Shown one piece after another: positions 47,601 through 62,600 of a DNA stretch of 64,000 bases. Within the stretch, counting starts at the first letter, position 1. Every line of letters begins with the position of its first letter. The stretch is from NCBI RefSeq assembly GCF_035582795.1, contig NC_134369.1:55490001-55554000 (forward strand), in the 5' to 3' direction. The notes beneath the pieces are model-generated. The model made no database searches, was not told the origin of the DNA, and worked only from the letters and a program-made list of their open reading frames with translations. The translations under genes and the position numbers were made by a program. This stretch comes from Mycteria americana (Eukaryota; Chordata; Aves; Ciconiiformes; Ciconiidae).

Positions 47601-50600
47601 CAAACCTGAATTAAAAAAAAAATAAAAAAGTAGGTTTTGAATGAACTGAACACAGAGATTTCTTGGATAAAAGATAGCTGCCTGATGTAGATAAATTAAG
47701 TTATATGGCAGGGGTGGTTTTGGTAAAAAGTGTAATCACATTTTTCTAAAATGTATGCGGTTTCATTTATATGTGAATACTTTCTTGCTTTCAGAGATTC
47801 CAGGGTAGCAATGATTGACAGCATAGGGAGAAGTATGTGTGGATGCATTTTGTGTCTTAGCGGGTGACTGTGAAAGTAAATACTGCATTATTTTTAAAAA
47901 TACTGAAATAGGATACATTGAGCACAACACTTAAGAAAGAATAAATAGAAATAGGACAAGAATATATGTTTTTTTAAAAATCCAGCTCAAACAGGTATAG
48001 GCCTATTCTTTGCAAGGGAAAACTGAAAAAAAAAGATAAAACAGGAGGCTGTTTGGAAAAAACCAAAACCAAACCAAACACCTTAAGATGAAGATAGATC
48101 ACAATTTAAAAAAAAAATTCCCCTCTGCTGACAGAAATTTTTCAAGCAATAGACTGATGGGCTGCACCCACAGAAGGGTCACATTGCAGACCAGGGAAGG
48201 AGATGTCCTTGGTAACGGTACACCCCAGTAATATATTTGGTCTGAGTGCTTAAATCTGAGGAACTAGTAATAGGTCATTACTCTGAGTAGAGCAACAAGG
48301 TGATTGGGCAAGTGAGGGTCTCCACTATTTATTTATTTTTAACAGAAAAGAGTGATTATATATACAGATTATATAAATTAATTCCAGAAAAGACAGTGTT
48401 ATATTAAAGCATCTGAAGAATTTAAAACCAAAGGAAGAGAGCAAGTGCTTAAAATGACCCAGAATATTACAAGTAGGTGTTAGAATAAAGCAAAAGACAA
48501 TTTAGTGGAAGCTGGGTAAGAGTGAGATGTAGTTATCTAACCCAGAGAGGTAAAAGAGTGGTTGCTCGTTTCTCTAGCTAAAGAACGTAGGAAGCTAAAG
48601 CAGCAGAAAACATGTTCTAGCAAGAACCCATTTTGCATTGCAGTCATTTATTCTTGTTTGCCAGTGTTATGAAAATAATTCTTCTGTTGATAGAGAAGAT
48701 TTATAATATCTTGGAAACTCAGCATACACGTCTAGCTTGTGTTTTGTTGCAGAAATAAAGTGAATACATTTTTACTGATGTCATCGAGTACAAAAAGGGA
48801 AAACAAGTCAGCTCAGGTTCTGGGGACATGCACTCAAAGGCAAACTAAATATGCCACTTCGGTGGACTTGCCACTGTCGCAATTCCAGCTTAGTGTCATT
48901 GCATGCTGTTTGGGGTCCGCCCTCCCCGGCTTTGCAGTAGTGCTGCTCAATTGGAATCTCTCATGATTTTGTTTTTGATCAATTCCAGGTCTGCTGGGAA
49001 TACAAGATCTTTCCAAACCAGATTATGGAGATCCAGTTCACCTTCACCCTGGTGATATTCCAGTGTTTTGGGCTTGCGGAGTAACAGGAATAGAAGCAGT
49101 CATCAACTGCAGTATGTACTATACTTGGAGACTCTTAAAATTATCCTTCAATCTCTTTTTCTTCTCTCTTTTTCTTTTTTTTTTTTTTTTTTAAGCATGG
49201 ACTGATTGAGTTGGCTGATTAGCAGGCTCGATTTTAGGGTGAGCTAAAAACCACCCCAACCAAACGACAAGAAGACCTTTGGCAGGACTATTTGCCATTG
49301 TGGAATACTGGTCTACCTTCAAGGAGGTTCTTACTGAAATTCCATCACTTTTGTTTGAGTAGTTTAAAGGCAGAAATCTAAAGCTCTGGCAGCATCAAAA
49401 TGTCTTTTTTAAGCATTATTAAAAACTAGAAGTTTAAATGCATTCTTTTTTAAGCTTCTTCCTTTTAAAATATTATTTTGTATTACACTGAATTATTGTT
49501 TTGTATTATTGTTGTAAAACAATAATAAAGGGAGAGGGGAAAAAAAAAAAAAGCAGCCAGAAATCTTTCCAAAATGTTGTCAAGAGCTAGCAAAATGATT
49601 GACCTGGAAAAGAATTTTGAGCTTTTAAGTTTTGTTCTAAAAAGAAGTAAATGTGACAGACTTTACGTAAATGAAGCTTTGTCCTCCGCACAGAGCTGTC
49701 CTGCACTTTATCCAGCCACTTATAACAGGCATGAGCACAAAGGGCAAGAAAATGCAACTAAACCACAGTGGCAGTATTATATACTGCTCAAAATCACCAG
49801 TGTGTAGTGAAATCTCGTATTTTAGTTCTCACTGAAAAAGCAGCTTAATAATCATCGGCAGTATAAGTGGGAGAGCCTTGGGAGGTCATCTGCTTCGTCC
49901 TTCTCTCCTTGCAGGATCTGCTACATCCTTGTGGTTCCTTACAGATGTTTAGATAAACTGCTCTCAACAGCTGCTGTAAATATGTTCAGCACTAGGAGCA
50001 GAGACTTCTTTTTCTTTCTTACCTACAACCCCTTTTCTCCAGTCCCAAATCCAAACGGAAAATCCTGCTCTTTCCTGTGTTCTCCAGCAGTTTTATTCAT
50101 CTTGCACCCTCATGCATCCTTGTTGCAGGGAAAGAAGAGGAAAAAAATTGCCAGCCTCTCTACAATCTGTTGCCCAAAGCAGCTGTCTTATCTTGCCTTT
50201 GCCTGGAACTGGCTTTTACTTTTGTTTATTTCTCCATTTTCTGTATTAAAACCAGTTGTCATTAATGCATTCGAGGAATTTTTTGGCAGTTTTGTATCTT
50301 TCTGTGCTCTTTTCTCATCTAAGTAGCTAAAATTCTGCCATACCACCAGTACCCAAACTTCAGACGAATCTGCTAGCTTCTCACAAAAAATATTGTCTAC
50401 TCACATGGTTTGGTGAGGTATATTAAACCAACAACCATGTTCCCCAGCTCCTTTTAAATTAACTAGCCATAGACTCCCAACAGATCTAGCACAGATCAAG
50501 CACATATGTATTTGTTAAAGAAATATCTCCTTCCTTTTCACCATCCTAACAAGGTAAGATTTTGCTTGTACCAGTTGTGATTTATCCAACAACGTGCCAA

Positions 50601-53600
50601 TTTTGCCAAATCAAGTATAATCTAGATCAAGACTTATGGAATTAGTATAAAGACAGCAAATATTTTCAGGTTAGGGAGCTACTATGCTGTCAGGTCTAAA
50701 TAAGCTTGTTGTTCACCAAGGTTTTAGATGCTACTCAGATTCCCTTTGCTAAGGCTTACGGGTCACCTTTTGTCATTATTCCTTGCCAGTTTATAGGTCT
50801 CCTAGCTAGGTTGGCAAGACCCTGCGCAGAGATGCTATTCCCCATTTTCTTAATCCAATAAAGGTCTACTCCTAGCCAACAGGCAGTAGTTGACATAGTT
50901 TTGTCATATCACTCTTACCAGGATGTTCAAAAGTACAAGAGAGACACTATAGCTTCCAGCAGCACGCTAGAACCTAGAAAATGAGTTTATTCTTATGGAA
51001 ACAGTAACACCAACACACGGTGCAAGCTTAAGCATTAACTTGTTCTTATGTCAATGCACTAGTTTATTCATGCATGCCAAACCCAATTTTCAGATTTGTT
51101 AATTCCTGACAGACTTCCTTGGAGGGTACCAGTGTTCAGTTCCTAAGTTGCCTCAAGTTTATACCAAAGAGGATATCATAGAAAAACCTGATCTCAACTA
51201 CCCACGTGAGCTTTTTAAAAGTGAAAACATTTTCAGATGTATATGCATACATTTCTTTCTCCAAGTGTATTAATTGCTGCAGTGTAACTTAAAATATTAC
51301 CTCTTTTAAATGATGTAAGTGTAATCAGGCAGGGACTCTGTGTTGTTAAATAGCTTTTTGCAATTTTATCATTCTGATATTTCAATATATTGCAATAACA
51401 ACCTGTTTAATTGAAGTTTTTCACCCATTTTAGGAGCTCCACTAGCTTTTACTCATTCGCCTGGCTGCATGTTCATTACCGACCTAAAGAATGACAATGT
51501 CACAGTCAGATCCTCAAGAGAAGTCCCACAGGTCCACTGCATTTCTCAGGATCCTCTGCATTACAGTATTGTGTCAGCAGAAGCAGCCCAAAAGATAAAG
51601 ACTCTGGAGACCCTAATTGGAACAGATCCAGGTAAAAACAAAAACTCTCTTCCTTTAGTGGATTTATTATGAGGTAGATATGACCTATCCTGCTTTTTTA
51701 GATATTCATAAAGTTCAAGAACACAGTAAGAATCTAAAGGCAATTTTAAGATTTTAAAAATTCTTTGTGGAATACAGCGAGTTAATATAACTAGGTCTTC
51801 CATTTTCTGTTACCGTACTTAATACCAGAGTCTGGCCAAAACCATTCAACCTGATGGGTAGTGGAATATCTGATCTTGATGACTGCATACTCTCAAAGTA
51901 CACAGAAGCATCGATGTTTACAGCAGATTGGAGAGTCCACAGGGAATAAGAACTGTTACTGAATAAAACTGAAATTGGTATGTAAAGTACAGGGCACCTC
52001 AGCAGGCTGGTAACAGCTACGCAGGTATTCACTGTTGAGTAAATAGCACGTTTCTTTACATATATTCATGACTACTGTGCTCCTACCGGAACATTCTAGT
52101 AGTTGCCTGTGCTTTGGGTAGGATTACATCAAGCTCTGCTGACATATTCATCACTGAGGGGTTGCGTGATGGACCAAAGTGACCTGATCACCACAGAAGG
52201 TTGCGAGGTAGGGCTGCATGTGTGCACAAGGAGGATGAGAGTGAAATAAAGGCAAACTGAATAGCGCAACCATGCCTAAAATACACACTGAATTAGTCCC
52301 CTCTGTCTGCTGTAAATTCTGATCTCAGTTTCCCATAAATTTTCTGAAATCCTCTGTAGGCAGTAGTGGAAAAGAGCTGACGCCCAGCTCTCCCAAGCTC
52401 CGGGTTTGGGCTGTGTGCATATGTTTGGGTCTGTTTATTTTTACTCACAAGGCCTCTCCTTTTCCCACTCTCTGGAGTTCAGCTTGGCACAGTGCCATGC
52501 TCTGCAGAAATACAGGACCCAACTTAAGAGTTAGCTCATTTTATTGCTCAAGGAAAGTACAGTACTTTATCTCAGTTAATACACCCCACTTCTCAGAGAC
52601 TAACATTCCCTGCTTCTGTTTCTTAAGTTTTGTTCAGAACGTTTTTCTGCGTCCACTATCTCTATATTGTCTGTGTGTTATGTAGGAGGAACAGAGGGAG
52701 AAATGGCAAAGGGGAAATCGAGGACAAAAAGAGGAAAGTGCGGGGGGTGAGAAAGACAAAGATGTGAGGAGGCTAGAAAACAATAGTGAGGACTTACTTC
52801 TCGCTACCAGCCCATGAATATTGGCACATCATGCTGGTATTCATGGTTTTTAGGAGTGCTAGCAAATCGAAAGGACTAGAACTGCGCTGTCAACTTGTGT
52901 TTCTGAGTGCCAGGGAAGGGAGAGGGATCAGAAGTGTTTGAACAATGAAAGACATACAGGGATAACACAGCGTTGCCTCTTCAGGGACTGACCCACGAGA
53001 AGAGACATCTATTAATATTCACCTATTTCTCAAGGTCAGATAACATGGTTCTCTACTACATGAAATGCTACAAGATCTTTTAGCAGTCACCTGGATACCA
53101 CTGTATTAATTGAGTTTAAAAAGCCCCCTGGTAACTCACAATGTCTCTGAAACCTCACTTCTGTGGTTAATCATTTCATTAAGTGGAATTTATTTGGGAA
53201 TTAGCTCTTCCCTGAGGGGATAGAGTTAAACAGAGACAAAGAACCAGCTTACCCATCTGAAGTCTGCATCAAAACTTCTCTAAGGTCTGGGATGCTTGAG
53301 CTGCAATCTAGCTTCAGTAGCTAGACATGGTCTAGCATGCTGTCACCACAGATCAGAGGAGAGCAGAGGGCCAAAGGAAAGGAATCAGTACGCAATAAGA
53401 GCTCAGAAAAAGAAAAAGCTATTTACACTAATACTAGAAATGCTAGGTATGGTAATTTTCAAAGTCCAGTTAACTGAAATTCTTAACCTGGAAGCACAGC
53501 CCATTATCATCATTACTCATATCCTACACCTTCCTAGCTTTCCTGAGGAAATTACCCCAATTCCTGCCTTGACCAGACGTTTTTCTCTCTCTTTTTTTTT

Positions 53601-56600
53601 TTTTTAACCCATTTTATGTCATTAAAGTATGCCGGTTCACCCACACAGAAACGTCAAAAGGAGAACGATATATTGAAGTGTACTGCTCTCTTTAAAAACC
53701 ACTTTTATAGGAGAGCGGGGTGTAACTCATCTGCAGCGCCAGGACGAGCTGCTGAAGGCTTGCCTGTCCATCTCCCATGCCCGGTCGGTGCTGATAACAA
53801 CTGGATTTCCTACCCACTTCACTTACGAGCCGCCGGAAGAGAACGACGGGCCCCCGGGAGCCCTCGCTGTTGCCGCTATATTGCAGGCCTTGGAGAAAGA
53901 GGTTGCCATAGTAACAGATCAGCGAGCCATGAATCTGAATAAAAAGATTATTGAAGAGGCTGTTCAACTAGGTAAGACACGCGTTTTCTCAGGTTTTACC
54001 TTGCCAATTTTAGCCAAGGTTTGCTTCAGTTAATCTCACTGTCACTTAGTACAGGATATTTTTTTTCCCCCAGAGAATGAACCAGGGTTCACCCTCTAAG
54101 CTCGGGTCAGCGTTGCTACGATGACGTTTTGTTCAAGCTAGCTGGCATGAAGTTACTGCTTACATAGCTGGGTACTGCTTCTGGATTAGCCGTTTGTGAC
54201 CAATTCTGGATGTCTGTTCTTATTCTTGTAGACCTGTTTTCTATCTCAAGGTCCCATTTACTAGCACTAACATCCAAATAAGTTTCATTTAAAGTAAGGA
54301 TGCAGGAGTTTAACAGGCACTGTGTAAAGACATTGAGTCCTTACGATTCTAACTGTTCTGCTTTCTTTTTTTTTTTTTTTTAAAGTTACTCAAACACACA
54401 TCAAAACAAGAAAAGGTACATAGTATCTGAATTGTATTTTGTTTTCCTGTAGGAATCCTGATGAGACCTGTCCCTCTATTGAGTTATCAAAGGGAAAGTG
54501 CTGATTCAGCTTTAATGTTTTTGTGTGAGAATGGGAATCCTGGAAGACCTAGGTATGTGTATTCAGTTTTTGAGAATGGGTCACACCTCTACTGTGTAAA
54601 GTTATAACAAAAATAATGACCATGATCTAAGGCGGCATAATGGTTACAGGTAAATCCTTAAGAATTGGGATGAACAGAACAAACTTTGAAGCCAAACATT
54701 GGTATTGGAGCACACACCGAGTACAGAATTCCATGTTATTCTGCAATTATGCATTTCTGGAGTACAAAAAAAGAAACAACACTTTGTATATCAATAGCTC
54801 TTTTCCTTTGAAAATTTTCTAAAAGCTTTTCAGCTGTTATTCCATAGATATATACACATACACACACACACAATATCGCTTTACCAATTTTTAAATCAGT
54901 AAGAAAATCAGGAAAGAGAAGTATTATGTCAGAGCCAGTGAAAGAGCTAGGAAAAGAGTTGTGGAGTGTGTTCACTTTCTAGAGCTTTGGCTCAAGTCTG
55001 ACAACTGGGGAATCTGATCTGATTTAATAAAATGTCATGTGTTTGCAATAGTGTGAAAGTGATCATCCCATTGTCTTTAGGTAGCCAAAGCCCAAATTAC
55101 AGATGTACGTATGTACTTCTCAATATTGATTTGCATATGCATTGTTGAATATACAATGTTGGGCAAAAATTCAGATTTATACGAAGCGTGTGATTAGGGT
55201 AAATGCGCTGGAGAATTTGCTAAGTAGCTGCACACACATTTCATTACTTAGCAGGCAACTTACATTTCCTTTAATAGGCATACATTGCTCATTTTTATTG
55301 ACCTTTCCTTGTAAAGCATTTTAATGTAGTTGCCTGCAGTTTGTTCTCTTTAATAAAATGATCTATCACCCTGGTATTTGCTTCCTCAACTCATTCAATT
55401 CCCATTTCTTACCACAGGTTAGTGTATGCTATAATAGTATGCATAATACTGTCCACATTTTTTATGTATTGTTTTAAAAATTTGTTTTATAGCTATGCAT
55501 AACACAATTGCAGCCCGTTTGTATTTTGATTAATCCCACAGTCCCAAAAAGCTAAAGTAAGTGTTTCTTTAAAGTAGACAACTAACCTGCTTAAGGTCTC
55601 TGGAGTCACCGTAGAAACCCACCCACAAAAACATTAAGTAATTCAGCAAAATTAGTAACCTCTTGACAGTAAAATTGGAGAAACAGAAGCAAAATAACTT
55701 AATTCTAACATACAGCGGCAGAACTGAGTACTAAAATTCTGCTTAAAACATAGGACATCTGCAGTCTACTTTCACAACTAGCAAAATAGCCACAGACTTA
55801 AAGAAAAATCCCCAAATCTAAAGACCCAAACCAAAAAACTCCCTAACTAGAAACAAGTGAACATTTGCCAAGCAACATACTTCAAGCAGAGACTATATTT
55901 GCACTAACGCGGATTTAGATGATCATTAATTTGCCACTTTTTTGTTTTCTTCGAAAACAGTTATAGAGACTAATATCTTACAAGATATGTATTTTAACAA
56001 GCAAGGCCAGATGGCTGACCCAAAGGACTGCTGGTTAGGAGGATTTCAGGAACTTCTCCATTTCTTGGTGGCAAATGTGGTTTGAGGGAGTTGCACTAAA
56101 GCTATAAAGAAACTAGACTAGCCTTTGAAAAGAAACTGTAGAGAACTACATTCAGCAATAACAAAACAGCATCCAAGTTTTACCTTGAATCCCAAATGGC
56201 CAAAACGTAGCACCAAGCACAACAGGAGAAGCAGCCAAAGGAAGAGTCTGTTATGTGAGAATCACAGCTTGGACTTTGTTGTTTTCACTCTGTTGTTTCC
56301 CCTGTTGTTTTCACTCGTCTCTAACCAGATTTGATCACCTGATAGCAATAGAGCGCGCTGGGATGGCTGCTGACGGCAATTATTACAATGCCAGGAAAGT
56401 TAACATTAAACATCTAGTGGATCCCATAGATGAACTATTTTTAGCAGCGCAAACCATTCCAGGAGTCACAACAACAGGTACGTGCGAGTTTGTGTTATAT
56501 TCTCAGCAGCAAGAGGAGCCCAAAACAGGAACTCTTACTGGAAGTGAAGGGGAGCAGGAGGCAGGTGCTGAATAACTGCCTGCGGGCTACAGCTGGTTGT

Positions 56601-59600
56601 CGTGGTTGAATGTAGAGACCGTTGCTGGAGAAAAATTAGAGGTTTCTATTGAAGGGCTCTCACAACCAAAAAAAATGCAGGAGTTGATTTCAAAGTTATT
56701 TAAGGACAAAAAAGCAAGCCCAGATGTGTGTATTATCTATACATCACTGTGCATACATACGCTTCTTTAAGTGTAGTTTTTGACACTGACTTTATTCTCT
56801 ATTTTATGTGTGAAAGGCAGCACAGAAAGTAAATGACTACTGAATGGAAACATTACATATTAAAATATTATCGTTATTTTTATGATCGTTACACCTGTGT
56901 TAAAACAGCAGTCTGGACAGAATCTTAGTTTATATTGCTTTTTAGCCGTACATTTTCTTGAGCAGGAATTGCATATTTGCAGCAGCTATTATAATAGTGC
57001 CTTTTCTAACAAAATATATGTATACAATAATAATGTTTAAAGGAGTACATTGTCCTTCCTGCCAAAACTACATTAGCATTGACTAATACATCTAGCAAGA
57101 GCGCTGTTGTCAACGTGGTGCTCCTCTCTTTTGTCGATAGTCCTTTTTTCCTGAAAACTGACTTGTATATGGTTTTGAAAGAATATGCCATAGATCAAGG
57201 ATTCCCAGATATATGTGAAGTGTTGTACAACGTCCTTGTACAATCAAATGCTTCGTGCTACACTGTGTGGCCCAAGACGGAGTTAAGAGATATATAATCT
57301 ATATAAATATTAGAAACAAAATTAGAAGTAAGCGTCACAAAATTAGAAATAAGTGCCCACGCCAGGCTGATTTCAGCCACATCAGAACATGTCTGCTCAT
57401 CTGGCTTTGTTTCTCCTTGTAGTGCTGTGGCCTCACTCCTAAGTATTGCCAAAAGCACTGGAACTTTGACTTCTCAGTAGTGATGTTTTTCAAATGTTTC
57501 CACAGAATTTAGAGAGCTCCTGCAGAGATAATGAGTAGTCTGATTTCATTGTATTGGAATAGTTTAACAGCTGTATAGCAGAAGAGTTCACTGATATTTT
57601 TTGTATTATCTTAAAACTTGTAATACATTTTACTTAGATTTAATTCAAATTTTTGTCCTATTCCTAAGGGGTAACTTTCAACATTCAAAAAGAAGCACTC
57701 TAGATGGCACTCTGTTGGCAATCTCGGCAGAGAAGCTGAAGATTGACTGAATCAGGATAGAAAGAGCTCTCTTTCATAAAGATGCTTAGCAAAATGCCTC
57801 AGAGCTTTATCTGCTGCAGTTAATTTCAATTATGTTGTCTCTGATTTTAGACTGTTGGTACAAGGGCTTGGTCTGTCCAGCTACTAATGTAACATCACGT
57901 CCTGATGCCTTTAATAAAAATACCCTAGTCTCTTAAAATATCTCCCAGAGCAGCTCAAAGTCTATTGTTGATTTGGTGGAGTTTGGAGTGTTCTGCACAG
58001 TGGGAACTTGAATCTTTTCAGCAGAATTTAGTTTGTTTTAAACACTCTCTGAATATTCAAGTATACTATGAAATGTCATTAATTAAAGATACCACGAGCT
58101 TGTGAACAGAAGAAAAGAAGCAGCTACCCAGATTCACTGTGTCCCATTGCCGTGAATTTTCTCTAAAGAGATGTCTGCATAGAAAATGATTTAAGAAGTC
58201 ATAGGCTTCAAAAAACAATGAAGGTATCTGCTTTGATCTCCCATGGAATTTGAGTACATGGATATTCTATGCTGGAGAACTAATTAAGTGCCTATAGAAA
58301 AACAATGTAACTTTTTTCTTACATTGTCTGTTACCTAGTTAAAATTTCTTATTTTTCTTATCACACTAACTTTTTGTGTCTGTTTTTAAATTTGATTACA
58401 ATTTCTTGGGATGGCTGTTGGCTTTTTCAATGTATTTCTGCAAAGCCAAACTTAACAAGGCAAGAATCTGGGCTGTGGCCTTTTGTGTCATATCTCTCAT
58501 TACCGATGATAAGGTATTGCTACTGATTATGATAAATTTTTCTGGTGCAGCTATCTCTGACTTTCTTCATGGTCAGTAGGAATTTGGAGGCACATGTCTG
58601 GTTCCAGAATAAAATGCAAATATTGTACAGCACCCATTAAGGTGGAGTACTCAGGTAACTTTATAGACTAGAAAAGGATAGTAGAAAGATCAAGTTTTCA
58701 GCCTTACAGAAGTCTTTATGTAGTGTGCTCAGTGGCAAGAAGTACTGTGTTAGTAGGTGGAGAGGGGAAATATTAGAACATTTGTTACATGCTGATTAAT
58801 TTCTGCCAAGTTTTGCATTTAAAACAAGATCTGTGTTTAAAAAAAATCTGATCTAGGAGTCTGACCACAGCCAAATCATGAACAATGCCTACAATTGCAT
58901 GGGTACCGATACCATAAAAAGTCATGGAGTAAGCAGCAACCTTCAGGAATATAAGAAGATAGGAATATAATAGAAGAAGAAAATAAGAAGACATGAAAGG
59001 CTGAGGTTGGAAGGACTTATTTTCCACAAAAGATTGAAATAAAAGATTAAGAGATGTTACTGAAACCACATGCTATTTTTTTCAGCTGTCATACAATTGA
59101 CATAGCTATTTGCTATTTATATAGGAGCTAATGAAAAGCTTTCCAAAGTACTGCATGAAAAAATGTGGTCACACTTGTTTCCTTTTCATACAGATGATTT
59201 TTAGCACAGAAGACTGACATTTCCTGCATTTTTCAGGAATGTAGTTTCAGAAAACAATGTAGTCAGTGAAAACTTGCGTGGAAGATCTGACAGAACTAGA
59301 TTTCCTCTGCCTGGAAAGCGCTCAGGCCTTTAGGAGAAGAGGATTCATCTTGTCTGTTTTCAGACATCTATATTTGAGATGTTTGCCTTGGGGTGAGATG
59401 AACCGAATGTTTGAAGGGTCTGTTTTTCTCTCTGCTGACTTTAAAAGAAGTCCAGCTGCCTAGCTCATGTGTAGATGGCCGTGTTTTGTCAGGTGGATCT
59501 CACTTTGGAAATCGACAGTAAAATGTAGTCCTCTGCCGACGTGTAGAGGAAGAAGAACACAGATGGTACAGGAAAATTTTCAGTGTGGTGTTCTTTTCCT

Positions 59601-62600
59601 CCTAGTGTAATGCTAATGGGGTCCATCCACAGCAGTAGATCTACTAACTGCGTAGCCATCCTGGTGACGGGACTTCCACAAAGACAAGAAAAAGCAAAGC
59701 AAGGCTGATACAAAAAACCCCTGAGCAACAGATTAGTATCTTTCAGTTACAGAAACTGTTGGTGATCTTCAAAGGACAAGAATTCATTTTAGCCTTTTTA
59801 AAGAACATTAAGAGCAAAATTTTGGATTTTGAATATAAGAAAAATCAATACATTTTGTGGATTCTTACAAAATAGTAGTAACTACCATATTTATATATGA
59901 TGATAGAGGCACCATGATTATGTCATTACCTATTTGAAAAGTACTACCAACAAACAGATTTTAGAAAGTACCATTAAATCCCAACACCAAAATAAATGTG
60001 AACAGATTATTAAAGCAGATAAGAAAAAAGATTAGCTTCATTGTTTCGTGGCAAATCCTTTTATGTAAGTTATGTGTCACTCAGTTACACTCCCCTTGAC
60101 TACTTAGACTTAAGGAGTTAAATAAAAAATTCCTGCTGAGAAACAACTTTCAATTTCACTTAAAGAAGAAATTCGCTACAGACCTATGTGAGATATTTAT
60201 GCAGTTACTAAGTGTTAAATTTATCAATTTTCAGGGCTTGAAGTGTAAATTATAAATACTGTAATTTCTCTCCTGTAACACATGCTATGCATTAGAGCAC
60301 AGTCACATTTCAAATTCAAATATGATACATTGCAGTGAGGACTTGGTGCTCTTCACTGTTCTGTTTTGCAGACATTAACTAGGATTTTTTGTTAAAATCT
60401 TCAAAATTGAGAAGATTCCATTTAGACTAACAGGTGAAAGAGAAATGTTAATTTCCATTTAACTAGATGGATTTTTTGTGTGTGTGTGTGGGTTTTTTAT
60501 ACATTGGTAAGAGACTAAAGGTACTATCCTGCTTTCATGTAAGCTGCTAGTTTATGTGTTATCCTCATCTCCAGATCTTTGAATGACATCTAACAATTTT
60601 ATGTCTCAAACATAGGGTTGCCTAGAGTTTGCCTGAAATGACATAGGTCCCATAGATTTTACTGAAATCACTGAAACAAATACATAGTGTTTCTACTTGA
60701 CCAGCAGAAGTCAAGGCCCCACACCCTGAATATATGAAAACTTTAAAAAAAAAAAAGACTAGCGCTTTTTTTTCATAAATTACTAGAAAAAATGAAAACA
60801 GTAATGGTACACAGGGTTGGGCTCTTTGTACACTGTGGCACAATGATAGTGATCTGTATAAACCAGATTGCCGGTGCAGTAAGTCCCCCTTCTGCCAGAG
60901 TCCTTACATATATTTTTGCTTATCTTTCTGCAATAATTGCTACTTTTAACCTCTTTTTTTATTTAAAGATTTTAACAAACCAAAGTTTTCTATGCTTGCT
61001 TTATTATAGAATCATAGGCTAATTTCTCAGGTTTACTTTGGATTTGTTTTCTATCTTCTTTATTTGTGCTGATGTATTTATGATAGTGCGTTATATAGAA
61101 CACTCACTTAAGGCCTTCTGTAAGCAAAGTTTAATATCTTAATTCTGTCTGCAGTTCATGAGCACTTGATAATTTTGATTTCTTTTGCCTGCACCAGTAC
61201 AGCATATATTGCACATATACACTTGCAGGCTAGCATGTGATAGGTGATGCTTTCAGCTATTTCATTCACAATCTTCTGGTTTTAGACACTTTTGATTAAA
61301 AAGGATAAATTGTCTTGTATGGAGCTATAAACTGTCACGGAGACTCTGGGGAAGACACTGGATGCTTTCTAAATGGATTGTTAGTTATATGCTGTGTTCA
61401 TACTCATTTGGTCTTTTTCTCTTTTAATAAAGGTGTTGGAGATGGAGGAAATGAATTAGGAATGGGCAAAGTAAAAGATGCTGTGAAGAAGCACATAAAA
61501 AATGGAGATGTTATAGCTTGTGATGTTGAAGCTGATTTTACTATTGTAGCTGGTAAGGGATTTTTCGGGGTGTGGGAGAGTTGTTGATGTTTGAGAACAG
61601 AATTGAAAAGAAAACATCTGTCTTTCCGGCTCATTTGTATTGGCCCTTTCTTTGTATGACCAAGTCATCATTAACAAACAAATCTGTCTCTGTATTATGT
61701 CCATTCTCTGAATAGTTAAGCAACTATGGTTCTAGCAGGAATGACTGAAAATTGAGGATGCCCATGAAGAAAGTACATTTAATTGTGGGCAATTAAATAG
61801 GTGGCCAAAAATAGGTGGGCAAATCCTGAATATTCTTGAAAAACCACCCCTTAAATAAAACAACAAGGAAGACTGCAGAAGTGATCTGTGTGGGAATTAA
61901 AATGTCTATGCACATATGAATTTTCAGTATAATTGATGAGCTTCTGTGAGTGTCATTCTGTCCGGGTCATCAGTCATATTGCTCTCACATGGAGAGATGC
62001 TAAGTCCTTTCAACAGCCACGTGAGGACACATGTACATTCTTAATGTACAACAAAAGTTGACTGCTATAGTTAAAATTCTCTTCTACCCTAACGTCTTAA
62101 CCAGCACGAAATAAAATTCGCAGTGAAAGAGAGGTGTTCAGCAAGGACCAATTTATGAACTGAATGGTCCATATTGTACTTAGGCTCAGGTTTCTGGGTT
62201 TCTAACCTAGGTATCTAACACCCCTGATACTAACCCAGGAATTCTGGGGGAGAAATGAGAGTGTGGTGAAAATTACATCTACTTCTTATGGCTATATGTA
62301 TAGAATATCTACGGTGGCTGTTTTGGCAATTCTGATGCTTTTACTTTGAAAGCAACTGTCATACCCAGACCCTGCAAAGGGAAGCGAGGCGGAGGTTTGG
62401 ACATGTTTAAGTGTGGAAAACTACGTGCACTAAAACAACTTCCACACTTTTTGAAAGTTTTGCTATTCCGCGTCTCTGGAAAAGGTATCAGGCAGCAGAG
62501 AGAACTTCTCACAGCAATTTTCAAATCTAACAATCTCCAATACAGTCTTGACAAAGAAGCTGTCAAACAAGACTGTGTGGACTGATTTGATAACAGTGTA

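Larger units (their letters stand above)
49112..51433 (+). other. DGLUCY intron between coding exons 5 and 6
   Basis: Intron of 2.3 kb with a long pyrimidine tract at 49151-49192, an A-run near 49540 and a weak CR1-like stretch at about 49878-49985. The part from 50.3 to 51.0 kb looks repeat-like but I could not name it. Confidence 0.5.

Noticed and set aside
62309..62585. Overlapping 85- and 79-codon frames on both strands in the last full DGLUCY intron
   Set aside because: No similarity to a known family and no phase-compatible splice sites that would add it to DGLUCY.
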